A stretch of DNA of 64,000 bases. It comes from an uncultured Pelagibacteraceae bacterium. GTDB lineage: Bacteria > Pseudomonadota > Alphaproteobacteria > Pelagibacterales > Pelagibacteraceae. This document shows, piece after piece, positions 48,301-58,950 of this stretch. The stretch covers positions 1 to 64,000 of the forward strand of contig CACHPB010000001.1 of NCBI GenBank assembly GCA_902581585.1, given 5' to 3'. Under the pieces are notes generated by a model, which did no database searches, was not told the origin of the DNA, and worked only from the letters and a program-made list of their open reading frames with translations. A program made the translations under genes and the position numbers. How positions within the stretch are numbered: position 1 is the stretch's first letter; each line of letters starts with the position of its first letter.

Positions 48301-49143
48301 ATGAAACTATTAAGAGTAGGTGAAAAGGGAAAAGAAAAACCAGCAATATTAGACGGTGATGGAAAAATAAGAGATATTAGTTCATATGTAAGTGATTTAA
48401 ACCCACATAATTTAAATTTTAAAACAATTTCAAAAATTCAAAGTGTTGATACATCAAATCTTCCTGAAATTTCATCAGATCAAAGAGTAGGTTCTTGCAT
48501 TACAAGTCCAGGAAAGTTTGTTGCAATAGGGCTTAATTATTCAGACCATGCTGCTGAAGTTGGAGCTGATATTCCAAAAGAACCAATTATGTTTATGAAG
48601 GCTACTAGTTCGATGTGTGGTCCTAATGATGATGTAGAAATAGTTTCAGGATCAAAAAAACTAGATTGGGAAGTTGAACTTGGAATTGTAATAGGAAAAG
48701 TGGCTAAACATATTTCAGAAGACCAATCACAAGATCATATTTTAGGATATTGTTTAGTAAACGATGTTAGTGAAAGAGAATGGCAAATTGAGAAAATGGG
48801 ACAATGGGTTAAAGGTAAATCTCACGATACTTATGGCCCCACTGGACCTTACCTAGTAACTAAGGATGAGATTAAGGACATAAATAATTTAAAAATGATG
48901 TTGGATGTAAATGGTGAGAGAATGCAAACGGGAAATACAAGTACTATGATTTTTAACGTTGATATCATTGTATCTTATGTAAGTAAATTTATGTCATTAC
49001 AACCAGGGGATATAATCACAACTGGAACACCTCCAGGAGTTGGAATGGGTAGAAAACCACAAGTATTTCTGAAAGCAGGTGACCAAATGAAACTATCAAT
49101 AGAGAACTTGGGAGAACAGAACTCTAAAGTAGTTGCTGTTTAA
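48301..49143 (+). CDS. Fumarylacetoacetate hydrolase family protein (2,4-diketo-3-deoxy-sugar-acid hydrolase-like)
   Basis: KFVAIGLNYSDHAAEVGADIPKEPIMFMKATSSMCGPND, KKLDWEVELGIVIGK, GDIITTGTPPGVGMGRKPQVFLKAGD. Confidence 0.92.
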   Translation: MKLLRVGEKGKEKPAILDGDGKIRDISSYVSDLNPHNLNFKTISKIQSVDTSNLPEISSDQRVGSCITSPGKFVAIGLNYSDHAAEVGADIPKEPIMFMKATSSMCGPNDDVEIVSGSKKLDWEVELGIVIGKVAKHISEDQSQDHILGYCLVNDVSEREWQIEKMGQWVKGKSHDTYGPTGPYLVTKDEIKDINNLKMMLDVNGERMQTGNTSTMIFNVDIIVSYVSKFMSLQPGDIITTGTPPGVGMGRKPQVFLKAGDQMKLSIENLGEQNSKVVAV

Positions 49144-49148
49144 AATTT

Positions 49149-50321
49149 GTGAAAATAACCTCAATCAAAAGTCATGTACTTAGATATGAGTTAGACAAAG
49201 AACTAGGATACTCACAACAATATTACAAACATAGAACGGCTCACTTAGTTGAAGTAGAGACTGATGAAGGAATCACAGGCTGGGGAGAGTGTTTTGGGCC
49301 TGGAAATATAGCTCTTGCAAATAAATATATTGTAGAAAAAGTTATTCAACCTTTAATAAAAGGAGACGATCCACTTAAAAAAGAATATATTTGGCACAAA
49401 GTATACAATTTACTCAGAGACAGTGGTCAAAAAGGAACGCCAATTCAAGCATTGTCAGGAATTGATATAGCATTGTGGGATATATTGGCAAAAAAATCTA
49501 ATTTACCTCTTTATCAACTACTAGGTGGTAAAACTAATGATAAAATTCCAGTTTATGGTTACGGCATGATGTTGCAAAAAAAAACAGTCCAAGAACTTTG
49601 TGAATTGTTCAAAAATGAGGCTAGTCAAATAAAAGAAAAGAATTTTAAAGCTATGAAAATGAAAATCGGCATGGGTCCTAAAGAAGATTTAAAGTTAGTT
49701 AGCGCTGTAAGAGATACAATTGGATCTGAATTTAAACTTATGGTGGATGCAAATCATGCTTATAATAAAAATGATGCCTTGTATGTTGGAAAAGGATTAG
49801 ATGAAATGAATATTTACTGGTTTGAGGAACCTGTGGCTCCAGAGGATTATGATGGTTACAAAGAACTTAAAGAAAAATTAAAGACTAATATTGCTGGAGG
49901 TGAGGCAGAATTTACAAAATATGGTTGGAACCAACTTTTAAAAAACAATTGTATTGATATAGCCCAACCTGAAGTTTGTGGTTTAGGTGGAATTACTGAA
50001 TATTTAAAAGTATCAGCGTTAGCGCAGTCTAATTTTATTCCAATAGTAAATCATGTATGGGGTTCAGCTTTAAGTGTGGCGGTTAATCTTCATTTGCTAA
50101 CAACATTACCCGATATGCCAGGTGGACTATTTCCAACAAAGTCCATGTTAGAGTTTGATACAACAGAAAAAAATATTTTCATAACTGATTTAGCAGAGGA
50201 AAAATTTTCAATTTTAGATCAAGTTAAAAATAAAAATGGGTTCGCATCTCCATTAGAAAATATAGGGATTGGAATTAATCCAAATAAAGATTTCATAAAA
50301 AAATACGAATACAATGGTTAA
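49149..50321 (+). CDS. Mandelate racemase/muconate lactonizing enzyme family protein (sugar-acid dehydratase or cycloisomerase)
   Basis: [76 protein letters not shown] start. Confidence 0.92.
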   Translation: MKITSIKSHVLRYELDKELGYSQQYYKHRTAHLVEVETDEGITGWGECFGPGNIALANKYIVEKVIQPLIKGDDPLKKEYIWHKVYNLLRDSGQKGTPIQALSGIDIALWDILAKKSNLPLYQLLGGKTNDKIPVYGYGMMLQKKTVQELCELFKNEASQIKEKNFKAMKMKIGMGPKEDLKLVSAVRDTIGSEFKLMVDANHAYNKNDALYVGKGLDEMNIYWFEEPVAPEDYDGYKELKEKLKTNIAGGEAEFTKYGWNQLLKNNCIDIAQPEVCGLGGITEYLKVSALAQSNFIPIVNHVWGSALSVAVNLHLLTTLPDMPGGLFPTKSMLEFDTTEKNIFITDLAEEKFSILDQVKNKNGFASPLENIGIGINPNKDFIKKYEYNG

Positions 50322-51249
50322 AATAAAAACCTCAAAACCTGAAGTTTTGTGGAACGCTAAATGTATATTAGGGGAGGGAACATTATGGGTAAGAGAACAT
50401 AAATCGATATATTTTACTGATATAAAAAAAAAAAGAATACATATCTTAAATATAAAAAATAATAAAAGCAAAATAATTAAAATTAATAAAGAGATAGGTT
50501 TTTTAGCACATGTAAAGAATAACATTTTTATATTAGGTCTTCAGGGTGAGTTAAGAATTTTAAACTTAAAAACGAAAAAAATTTTAAAGTCAATTTATAT
50601 AGAAAAAGACATAAAAACAAATCGTATTAATGATGGTAAGACAGATCCATCAGGTAGATTATGGTTCGGCACTATGGATAATCCTGAAAGAAATTTGAAA
50701 AATGGATCATTATATTGCCTTGATAAAAAATTAAATTTAAAAAAAGTTGATACCACTTATTACATAACAAACGGTCCAGCATTTATAGATAGCAATAATT
50801 TTTATCATACAGATAGTAGGAAAAAAACTATTTATAAAATTAAAATAAATAAAAATTTAAATATTACCAAAAAAATTGTATTTAAAAAATTTACAAAGAA
50901 TCAAGGTGTACCTGATGGAATGACTTTAGACAAAAATAAAAATCTTTGGGTTTGTCATTTTCACGGAGCATGTATTTCAATTTTTAGTAAATCTGGAAAA
51001 ATACTACATAAAGTAAAATTACCCGCAAAAAATATAACAAACTGTGCATTTGGTGGTAAAAATAACTCAGAATTATTTGTAACTTCAGCCTTAAAAGGTA
51101 TGAAAAAAAGTGAAATTAAAAAATTTAAATTCTCAGGAAGTTTATTTAAAATAGAAACAAATACGAAAGGTATAAATCAAAAAAAATTTAATTTTAATCA
51201 TGTTAAAACGAGATCTTTATTACGAAAGAATTCCAACCAAATCACTTAG
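50314..51249 (+). CDS. SMP-30/gluconolactonase family lactonase
   Basis: AKCILGEGTLWVREHKSIYFTDIKKKRI, NDGKTDPSGRLWFGTMD, GVPDGMTLDKNKNLWVCHFHGACI. Confidence 0.92.
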   Translation: MVKIKTSKPEVLWNAKCILGEGTLWVREHKSIYFTDIKKKRIHILNIKNNKSKIIKINKEIGFLAHVKNNIFILGLQGELRILNLKTKKILKSIYIEKDIKTNRINDGKTDPSGRLWFGTMDNPERNLKNGSLYCLDKKLNLKKVDTTYYITNGPAFIDSNNFYHTDSRKKTIYKIKINKNLNITKKIVFKKFTKNQGVPDGMTLDKNKNLWVCHFHGACISIFSKSGKILHKVKLPAKNITNCAFGGKNNSELFVTSALKGMKKSEIKKFKFSGSLFKIETNTKGINQKKFNFNHVKTRSLLRKNSNQIT

Positions 51250-53887
51250 GGATGACGTTAGACATTTAGGCAATATTCTTGGTAAAGTAATAAAAAAACA
51301 GGAGGGCTCTAACTTTTTTAACTTAGTTGAAAAAATTAGACTTTTGTCAAAGGCAAATGTTGCAAATAAAAGTAGGAAAGAACCATTTAAGAAAATTCTA
51401 AGAGAAGTTAATAAACTTAGTCCACAGTCTTTATTTAAATTAACAAGAGCATTTAATCATTTCATGAATTTTTATAATTTAGCAGAGTCAATAGATGCAT
51501 CTAGAACTTTAGATCAATATGAAAACATAAAATCAAATAAAAAATTCCAAAATATATTTATAGAAGAAATTTTTGAAAATTTTTTTAAAAATAAAAAAAT
51601 TTCAAACAATAAAATTTATAATATTGCAAAAAGTTTAAATATTGGAATAGTTTTAACAGCTCATCCTACTGAAGTTAAAAGAAGAACTTTGATTCAAAAA
51701 TATCATACATTAACAGAGATTCTTGAGCAAAGAATTCTTCTAAATAATTATCCATCAAAGTTAAAAATTTTAGATAAAAAACTATACGATGAAATTACAA
51801 TCATTTGGAATACAGATGAAATTAAAAGATCTAGACCCACTCCTCCAGAGGAGGCTAGATGGGGATTGGCAATTATTGAGGATAGTTTATGGGATACAAT
51901 ACCTAAAGTTTACAGAAGATTAAATCAAATATTCGAAAAAAATATGGGCAAAGGACTTCCAAAAAATTTTAATCCAATTGAATTTGGGTCTTGGATGGGA
52001 GGTGACAGGGATGGGAATCCTTTTGTAACTTCCGAGGTGACCAAAAGAGTTATTCTTTTATCAAGATGGGAAGCCGCTAAACTTTATGAAAAGTCTTTAA
52101 CGAAATTAATAAGATCTTACTCTATGGAAAAATGCTCAAATAAAATATTAAAAACTACAGGAAAAACTTTTGAACCATATAGAGTTTATTTAAGACCATT
52201 AAGAGATAAACTAAGAACAACTCATAGAGAAATAGAACAACATCTTAATTATGGTAAACCATTAAATGAAAAAATATTACTTTCTGAAAAAGAAGAAATT
52301 TTAAAACCCTTAAGAGTTGTAAGAGAGTCTTTAGAGCAAAATCAGAACGAAAATATAGCTAGTGGTGATTTACTTGATTTAATGAGAAGAGCAAAATGTT
52401 TTGGAATTAATCTTGCAAGACTGGATATAAGACAAGAGTCATCCAGACATTCACAATTACTGAATGAATTTATAAAAAGAAAATATGGGCGAAATTATAA
52501 TTCTTGGAGTGAGACAGAAAAAATAAAGTATTTATCAGATAAAATTAGAGGTAAAAATTCAATTAATAAATTTATTTTTAAAAATAAGGAAAATAAAGAG
52601 GTTTGGTCAACTTTTAAAGCTTTGTCTAGTCAACCAAAAGAGTGTTTAGGAGCTTACGTAATATCAATGACTTCATCTGCCTCAGATATTTTATCTGTAA
52701 TGTATTTGCAAAAAGAGGCTAATATCAAAAGCAAGTTAAGAGTAGTTCCTTTATTTGAGACTTTAGATGATTTGATAAATGGTAAAAAAATAATGGAAAA
52801 ATTATTCTCATTAAAATGGTACCGAAAACACATACTAAATAAGCAAGAAATTATGATTGGGTATTCAGACTCTAGTAAAGATGCAGGTAAATTATCAGCT
52901 AGTTGGCATCAATATAAATTACAAGAAGAAATTATTAAATTAGCAAAAAAATATAAAATTAACGTTACATTTTTTCATGGTAGAGGTGGTTCTGCTGGTA
53001 GAGGAGGAGGGCCTATTCAAGCAACTTTAAGATCGCAGCCACCTTATTCTGTTAACGGAAAAATAAGAATTACAGACCAAGGTGAAGTAATACAACAAAA
53101 ATACGGATATGAGCCATTAGCAAAGTATAACCTGTGTAGTTATATTGGCTCTGTCATGGAAGCAACTCTAAATCCACCTCCAAATCCAAAAAAAGAATGG
53201 AGAAATCTTATTCAAAACATGTCAAATGTCTCAACTAGTTCTTATAGAAAAAATATTAATCAAACCTCTGACTTCATCAGATATTTTAAAACCGTTACGC
53301 CACATATGGCTCTTGGTAAGTTATCGATAGGATCAAGACCATCCAAAAGAAAGAATGTAGATAACATTAATAGTTTAAGAGCAATACCATGGGTTTTCGC
53401 TTGGACACAAATAAGACTGATGTTGCCTGCCTGGTTAGGGACCGCTGAAGCTTTAAGGTACTCATCAATTAAAAAATTTAAAAAAACTTTAACAGATATG
53501 GAAAAAAATTGGCCATATTTTAATTCTACAATGGACTTATTAGACATGGTCTTATCAAAAGTTGATCCTGAAATTTCAAAAATTTACGAAAAAAATTTAG
53601 CAGACCAAAAATTAGTTAGAGTAGGTGATAAACTAAGATATCAGTTTAATGCAGTAAAAAAATTAAATCATGATATTACTCCTAGAGAAATACTTAAACA
53701 AAGAAAAGCTTTCCGGGGACCTGCAATTATTAGAAATATCTACTCAGAAATACTCAATGTTTTACAAGTAACCGTGATGAAAAAGCAAAAACAAAAGAAA
53801 TTAGATAAAAAAAGCAAAAAGTTACTTGATGATGCGATGATGACATCTATTGCAGGAATTTCTGCAGCGATTAAAAATACAGGATAA
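51200..53887 (+). CDS. ppc: Phosphoenolpyruvate carboxylase
   Basis: VLTAHPTEVKRRT, FGSWMGGDRDGNPFVT, MIGYSDSSKDAGKLSASW, FFHGRGGSAGRGGGP; 5' end overlaps upstream gene by 50 nt. Confidence 0.96.
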   Translation: MLKRDLYYERIPTKSLRDDVRHLGNILGKVIKKQEGSNFFNLVEKIRLLSKANVANKSRKEPFKKILREVNKLSPQSLFKLTRAFNHFMNFYNLAESIDASRTLDQYENIKSNKKFQNIFIEEIFENFFKNKKISNNKIYNIAKSLNIGIVLTAHPTEVKRRTLIQKYHTLTEILEQRILLNNYPSKLKILDKKLYDEITIIWNTDEIKRSRPTPPEEARWGLAIIEDSLWDTIPKVYRRLNQIFEKNMGKGLPKNFNPIEFGSWMGGDRDGNPFVTSEVTKRVILLSRWEAAKLYEKSLTKLIRSYSMEKCSNKILKTTGKTFEPYRVYLRPLRDKLRTTHREIEQHLNYGKPLNEKILLSEKEEILKPLRVVRESLEQNQNENIASGDLLDLMRRAKCFGINLARLDIRQESSRHSQLLNEFIKRKYGRNYNSWSETEKIKYLSDKIRGKNSINKFIFKNKENKEVWSTFKALSSQPKECLGAYVISMTSSASDILSVMYLQKEANIKSKLRVVPLFETLDDLINGKKIMEKLFSLKWYRKHILNKQEIMIGYSDSSKDAGKLSASWHQYKLQEEIIKLAKKYKINVTFFHGRGGSAGRGGGPIQATLRSQPPYSVNGKIRITDQGEVIQQKYGYEPLAKYNLCSYIGSVMEATLNPPPNPKKEWRNLIQNMSNVSTSSYRKNINQTSDFIRYFKTVTPHMALGKLSIGSRPSKRKNVDNINSLRAIPWVFAWTQIRLMLPAWLGTAEALRYSSIKKFKKTLTDMEKNWPYFNSTMDLLDMVLSKVDPEISKIYEKNLADQKLVRVGDKLRYQFNAVKKLNHDITPREILKQRKAFRGPAIIRNIYSEILNVLQVTVMKKQKQKKLDKKSKKLLDDAMMTSIAGISAAIKNTG

Positions 53888-54594
53888 TGATCGAAATATT
53901 TCTTGCATTTAGCGCAGGTTTGATAAGTTTTTTATCCCCTTGCGTATTACCACTTATTCCAGGATATATTTCATATATATCTGGCTCAACTCTTAACGAA
54001 CTTCTTGAAAAAAAGAGTATAAATTTATTTCCAATAGTTCTTTTTACGCTTGGATTTTCTATTGTTTTTATTAGTTTTGGAGCAACAGCAACATTTTTAG
54101 GATCATTAGTCTTAGATAACTCAAACACTCTCAGAATTGTAGCTGGTACAATTATAATAATTTTCTCACTTCAAATAATAGGCTTGATTAATTTAAAGTT
54201 TTTAAATTATGAGAAAAGGTTCCAAGCAGATAAAAAGTCAGGTGTATTTAGCTCAATTTTAGTTGGTATGGCATTTGGTTTTGGTTGGACACCCTGCATT
54301 GGACCTATTCTTGGATCAATATTGGCAATCGCATCTACAGAGGAAAGCATAAATAAAGGAATTTTACTTTTATCATTTTATTCATTAGGTCTTGCGTTAC
54401 CTTTTATTTTATCGGGATATTTAATTCAGAAATTTATGATTTTTTCTAAAAATTTAAAAACAAAAATGAATGTTATAAACAAAACAGGTGGTTCTCTACT
54501 TTTGATTACTGGAGTATTAATGATTACAAATCAACTTCAAGCTTTAGGATATTACCTTCTAGAATATATTCCATTCATGCAAAATCTTGGATAA
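53887..54594 (+). CDS. ccdA: Cytochrome c biogenesis/thiol-disulfide transporter CcdA family
   Basis: FLAFSAGLISFLSPCVLPLIPGYISYISG, GMAFGFGWTPCIGPILGSIL. Confidence 0.93.
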   Translation: MIEIFLAFSAGLISFLSPCVLPLIPGYISYISGSTLNELLEKKSINLFPIVLFTLGFSIVFISFGATATFLGSLVLDNSNTLRIVAGTIIIIFSLQIIGLINLKFLNYEKRFQADKKSGVFSSILVGMAFGFGWTPCIGPILGSILAIASTEESINKGILLLSFYSLGLALPFILSGYLIQKFMIFSKNLKTKMNVINKTGGSLLLITGVLMITNQLQALGYYLLEYIPFMQNLG

Positions 54595-54595
54595 G

Positions 54596-55699
54596 TTAGA
54601 TACTAAATTTTCTTTTAAGATGTCTAATTTTTCCCTCTGTACTATCATAATCAATGTAGCACCCTTGAAGGAATCTATTTCCTTCATTTGAATCGAAACT
54701 AGTTCTACCATGAAGTAATCTATAATTATCCATCATTAATAAGTCGCCAGGATTCAATTTGAATTCTATCCTATATTTATCTGAATTATAAAATTCTGAA
54801 AGTTTGTTCCTTGCTTTATAATATAAATCTAAATCTTCTTTGTTTAATATTGGCACATAATCTAATCTTGGACTAAATCTTACTTGCTTAAACTCTCCTT
54901 TTTCATCTAACTTAATAAGTTCAGACCAATCTTCTAATATGACTTCTTTATCAATAAATTTAAATTTTACTTTTATCTTAGTAAGAATTTCATAATAATC
55001 TTTAAATTCATTTTTTAAATCTTCGGTAACAGTATAACCATCAACAAGAGTTGACAGTCCACCAGATACCTCATTTTCAATACAATGAAGAAGCTGAATA
55101 CATGGTACTGGTATTCTGTAAGGATTGTCTGTATGAGGAGCTAAATTATAAGATGTGTACGCTAAATCATTAGGATTAGGTATTGATCTTACATTAAAAA
55201 ACTCTCCAAAATTCGTCCTTCTTACGCTTCCAATTGAATTAGCAAAATTTATAATGAAATTATCTTGAGTTGGAACATTTTTAATAATCACAAATCCGTA
55301 TTGATAAAAAGAAACAAGCAAGTCATACATTTCCTTAGTTTCGCTAATATCAGCATTGTATATGAAGTTCTTTAAATTCTTTAAGTTAGAGTCCCATTTA
55401 ACTTTTTCTATGGAGCTCATAACCATTTTTTGATTAGAATACTCGTTAATAATATTGCTTACTTTTAGATATGATTTGACGCCATCATTGAAATTTATTT
55501 CTAATTCATCATTTTCTAATTTTACCTTTTCTATTAAAATATTGGTCTGTAAAATGCTGGGATCAAATAATCTTTGTTGTGTGATTTCGTCTAAGAACTC
55601 TTTATTTTCAATTCTTTCTCTAAGCCAGAAAGGGTGAATTTCTTGTCTATTATTACCATCGTTAAAGAATATTCTATTTTTTTCAACTTCTATATTCAT
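54596..55699 (-). CDS. Gamma-butyrobetaine dioxygenase-like (DUF971 + TauD) 2OG oxygenase
   Basis: IHPFWLRERI N-terminal domain, NLAPHTDNPYRIPVPCIQLLHCIEN, GDLLMMDNYRLLHGRTSF. Confidence 0.88.
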   Translation of the reverse strand: MNIEVEKNRIFFNDGNNRQEIHPFWLRERIENKEFLDEITQQRLFDPSILQTNILIEKVKLENDELEINFNDGVKSYLKVSNIINEYSNQKMVMSSIEKVKWDSNLKNLKNFIYNADISETKEMYDLLVSFYQYGFVIIKNVPTQDNFIINFANSIGSVRRTNFGEFFNVRSIPNPNDLAYTSYNLAPHTDNPYRIPVPCIQLLHCIENEVSGGLSTLVDGYTVTEDLKNEFKDYYEILTKIKVKFKFIDKEVILEDWSELIKLDEKGEFKQVRFSPRLDYVPILNKEDLDLYYKARNKLSEFYNSDKYRIEFKLNPGDLLMMDNYRLLHGRTSFDSNEGNRFLQGCYIDYDSTEGKIRHLKRKFSI

Positions 55700-55766
55700 G
55701 AGGTATTTTATAAAAATAATTTAAATTTATCTTTAATCAAGATAAATAAAATAGTAATTCCTTTTA

Positions 55767-56570
55767 ATGAAAAAAAAAATTATTCCAAATAATAATGAAT
55801 TTCCTAGATTTTTAAACCAGTTGGCTAAAGATCTGTCTAAGTTTTATTACAATAAGTTAAGTAAGAAATTTAAAGTTCAAAATAAAATAAAAGGAAAAGG
55901 ATACGATCCAGTTACTTCGGCAGATAGAGCATTTGAGAAATTCATTAGATTTAAAATAAATAAAAAGTTTCCAAATCATGAAATTATTGGTGAAGAATAC
56001 GGATATAAAAAATCAAAAAGCGATTTTTCATGGGTTATTGATCCAATTGATGGAACACGATCATTCGTGATTGGAAGTCCAACTTGGAGTAATTTAATTT
56101 CATTAAATTATAAAGGCAATCCAATATTTGGTTTGGCTAATTTTCCAATCCTAAAAAAATATTATTATAACCAATCTGATAAAGTTGCATATGTGGTTGA
56201 AAATAATAAAAGAAAAAAAATTAATACAAATAAAAAAGTAAAATATAAAGATTTGAAATTAGCAGCAGGACTACATGGAGCAATTTCATTAAATAAACAA
56301 AAAAAAATTACTAAATTTTTAAATTTAATGCAATTTCCTTGTTCCGATGCCTTGTCTTACGCACAGATTTGTGAAGGTAAGCTTGATGTTGTATTTCAAT
56401 GCAGTAATAAAATTTGGGATATTCATCCCTTAATACCTATTATCAAAGCGTCAGGTGGAATTGTTTCTACAATTGATAATAGAGATGCAAAATATGCAGG
56501 TAATATTCTTGCATCATCAAATAAAAATATTCATATTAAAATTCAGAGTTTATTAAAACCAATAGCTTAA
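55767..56570 (+). CDS. Inositol-monophosphatase family phosphatase (HisN-type histidinol-phosphatase likely)
   Basis: DPVTSADRAFEKFIR, IIGEEYG, WVIDPIDGTRSFVIGSPTW, IWDIHPLIPIIKASGG. Confidence 0.9.
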   Translation: MKKKIIPNNNEFPRFLNQLAKDLSKFYYNKLSKKFKVQNKIKGKGYDPVTSADRAFEKFIRFKINKKFPNHEIIGEEYGYKKSKSDFSWVIDPIDGTRSFVIGSPTWSNLISLNYKGNPIFGLANFPILKKYYYNQSDKVAYVVENNKRKKINTNKKVKYKDLKLAAGLHGAISLNKQKKITKFLNLMQFPCSDALSYAQICEGKLDVVFQCSNKIWDIHPLIPIIKASGGIVSTIDNRDAKYAGNILASSNKNIHIKIQSLLKPIA

Positions 56571-56572
56571 GG

Positions 56573-57304
56573 ATGGAAATTATTGTTCTTCAACACATTA
56601 AAATTGAAGATCCTGGTTATATAAAAGATTTGATGATTAAAGATGGAGTAAACTTAACCACGATCGAGCTGGATGAAGGAGAGAAAATACCAAATGATCT
56701 AAAAAAATTTGATGCAATGTTTTGTATGGGAGGCCCAATGGATACATGGATGGAGCAAGAATATCCATGGTTAGTTGAAGAAAAAAATAAAATTAAAGAA
56801 TTTGTTGTTAATTTAGAAAAACCTTTTTTAGGGTTTTGTCTTGGGTGTCAATTACTTGGAGAAGTAATAGGCGGAAGTGTTGTTAGAACAAAAAATCCCG
56901 AAATAGGAATGTTAAATATAAATTTCTCAGAAGAAAAAGAGAACGATACTCTTTTTTCGGAATTTCCAGAAAAGTTAACATCATTACAATGGCATTCTTA
57001 TGAGGTTCAAAATTTAGAAAATAATAAGGATGTTACACATATTGCATCATCGGATGAAACGAAATACCAAATATTTAGGTACAAAAATCATGCTTATGGT
57101 ATCCAATTTCATATTGAAATAAAGGATACAACTGTAAATGATTGGGGGTGTGTGCCAGAATATAAAATGTCTTTGGAAAAGCAATTAGGTAAAGGAGCGC
57201 TCGAAAAGTTTGATTTTGAGGCGAAAAAAAATATGCAAAAAATGAATAATTATTCAGAAATTTTGTATACCAAGTTCAAAAATGAGATCATTCTTAACAA
57301 CTAA
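56573..57304 (+). CDS. Class I glutamine amidotransferase-like protein
   Basis: FDAMFCMGGPMDTW, FLGFCLGCQLLGEVIGG, SLQWHSYEV, YGIQFHIEI. Confidence 0.9.
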   Translation: MEIIVLQHIKIEDPGYIKDLMIKDGVNLTTIELDEGEKIPNDLKKFDAMFCMGGPMDTWMEQEYPWLVEEKNKIKEFVVNLEKPFLGFCLGCQLLGEVIGGSVVRTKNPEIGMLNINFSEEKENDTLFSEFPEKLTSLQWHSYEVQNLENNKDVTHIASSDETKYQIFRYKNHAYGIQFHIEIKDTTVNDWGCVPEYKMSLEKQLGKGALEKFDFEAKKNMQKMNNYSEILYTKFKNEIILNN

Positions 57305-57375
57305 AGCAATTATTTTGCACTTGTAGTTGTCCCATTAATCAGGTTTAATTTTGCTTGTAATAATTAGGAGGAAAA

Positions 57376-58938
57376 ATGAAATTTAAAAATTTTATTAAAA
57401 TTTTCTTTGCAATTTTATTTGTTTTTGTATCAACAAATTCATACGCGAAAACAATTAAATGGTCTATGCAGGGTGATAGTTTAACTTTGGATCCTCATGC
57501 ACAAAATGAAGGTCCTACTACTCAAGTTTCAAGACAAGTTTATGAGGCGCTTGTAACAAGAGGTTTAGATATGAGTATTGAACCTCAACTTGCTACCGAT
57601 TGGAAAACAACAGATCCAAATACATGGATCTTTAATTTAAGAAAAGACGTAAAATTTTCTGATGGTAGTAATATGACAGCGAAAGATGTTGTATTTAGTA
57701 TATTAAGAGCAAAACAACCTACATCAGATTTTAAAGAGTACATTAGTACAATTTCAGATGTTAAAGAAATTGATAATTATACTGTGCAGATTAGTACCAG
57801 CAAACCAAATCCAATTCTTTTAAATCAGTTATCAAATATATTTATAATGTCTAAAAAATGGTCTATTGATTTTGGAGCTACAGTGTCACAAAACTGGGAT
57901 GGTGGAGAAGAAACATTCTCAGCAACTAATGCAATGGGAACTGGACCATTCAAAATTACTTTAAGAGAGCCAAATACTAAGACAGTATTTGAGAGAAATA
58001 GTAATTGGTGGGGTTCGATGAAAGATAATAGTGTTACTGAAATACATTTATTACCAATTAAAAACTCAGCTACAAGAGTTGCAGCATTGTTATCTGGTGA
58101 AGTTGATTTAGTTACTGATGCACCGGTTCAAGACTTGGCTAGAATTGGAAATTCTTCAGATCATGAAGTAGTTAGCACTGCTCAAATGCGTACAATCTTT
58201 TTAGGTATGGATCAAGCAGCAGACAAACTAAGATCTGGAAATACTGGGGACAATCCATTTAAGAAAAAAGAAGTAAGACAAGCTCTTTATCAAGCAATAG
58301 ATATAGAGGCAATAAAGAAAAAAGTAATGAGAGGTCTTAGTGAGCCCGCAGGAATTATAACTTTTCCTGGTGTAAATGGATATACAAAAGAGTTAGACAA
58401 AAGATTACCTTATGATGTTGATGCAGCTAAAAAATTATTAGCAGACGCAGGATATCCTAAAGGTTTTGATGTTGAGTTAAGATGTCCTAACGACAGATAT
58501 GTAAATGACGAAGCAATTTGTACAGCTGTTGTTGGTATGTTAGGCAAAATCGGCGTCAATGTTAATTTATTTGCTCAAACAAAAAGTAAGCACTTTAAGG
58601 AATTAAAAGAAGATAAAGGTGATTTCTATATGTTAGGTTGGGGAGTTCCAACTTTGGATAGTCACTACGTATTCCATTACTTATACGAGTCTGGTGCTAG
58701 CTGGAATAAAGTAAACTTTAGTAACAGCGACGTTGACGCTGCAATTAGAGTTATGGAAGGCGAAGTTGACTTGGATAAAAGAAATGCTGCTATTGCAAAT
58801 GCTTGGAAAATTGTAAAAGACGATATCTCGTATCTTCCTCTACATCACCAAGTAATTTCTTGGGCAACTAAAAAAAATGTAGATGTTCCAATTAGACCGA
58901 ATAATGAACCATTATTCCGTTTTGCAAGTTTTAAATAA
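57376..58938 (+). CDS. Peptide/dipeptide-type ABC transporter substrate-binding protein (DppA-like)
   Basis: Signal peptide; QGDSLTLDPHAQNEGPTTQVSRQVYEALV, VKFSDGSNMTAKDVVFSI, GTGPFKI, VRQALYQAID. Confidence 0.94.
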   Translation: MKFKNFIKIFFAILFVFVSTNSYAKTIKWSMQGDSLTLDPHAQNEGPTTQVSRQVYEALVTRGLDMSIEPQLATDWKTTDPNTWIFNLRKDVKFSDGSNMTAKDVVFSILRAKQPTSDFKEYISTISDVKEIDNYTVQISTSKPNPILLNQLSNIFIMSKKWSIDFGATVSQNWDGGEETFSATNAMGTGPFKITLREPNTKTVFERNSNWWGSMKDNSVTEIHLLPIKNSATRVAALLSGEVDLVTDAPVQDLARIGNSSDHEVVSTAQMRTIFLGMDQAADKLRSGNTGDNPFKKKEVRQALYQAIDIEAIKKKVMRGLSEPAGIITFPGVNGYTKELDKRLPYDVDAAKKLLADAGYPKGFDVELRCPNDRYVNDEAICTAVVGMLGKIGVNVNLFAQTKSKHFKELKEDKGDFYMLGWGVPTLDSHYVFHYLYESGASWNKVNFSNSDVDAAIRVMEGEVDLDKRNAAIANAWKIVKDDISYLPLHHQVISWATKKNVDVPIRPNNEPLFRFASFK

Positions 58939-58950
58939 ATAACTTTGTTT

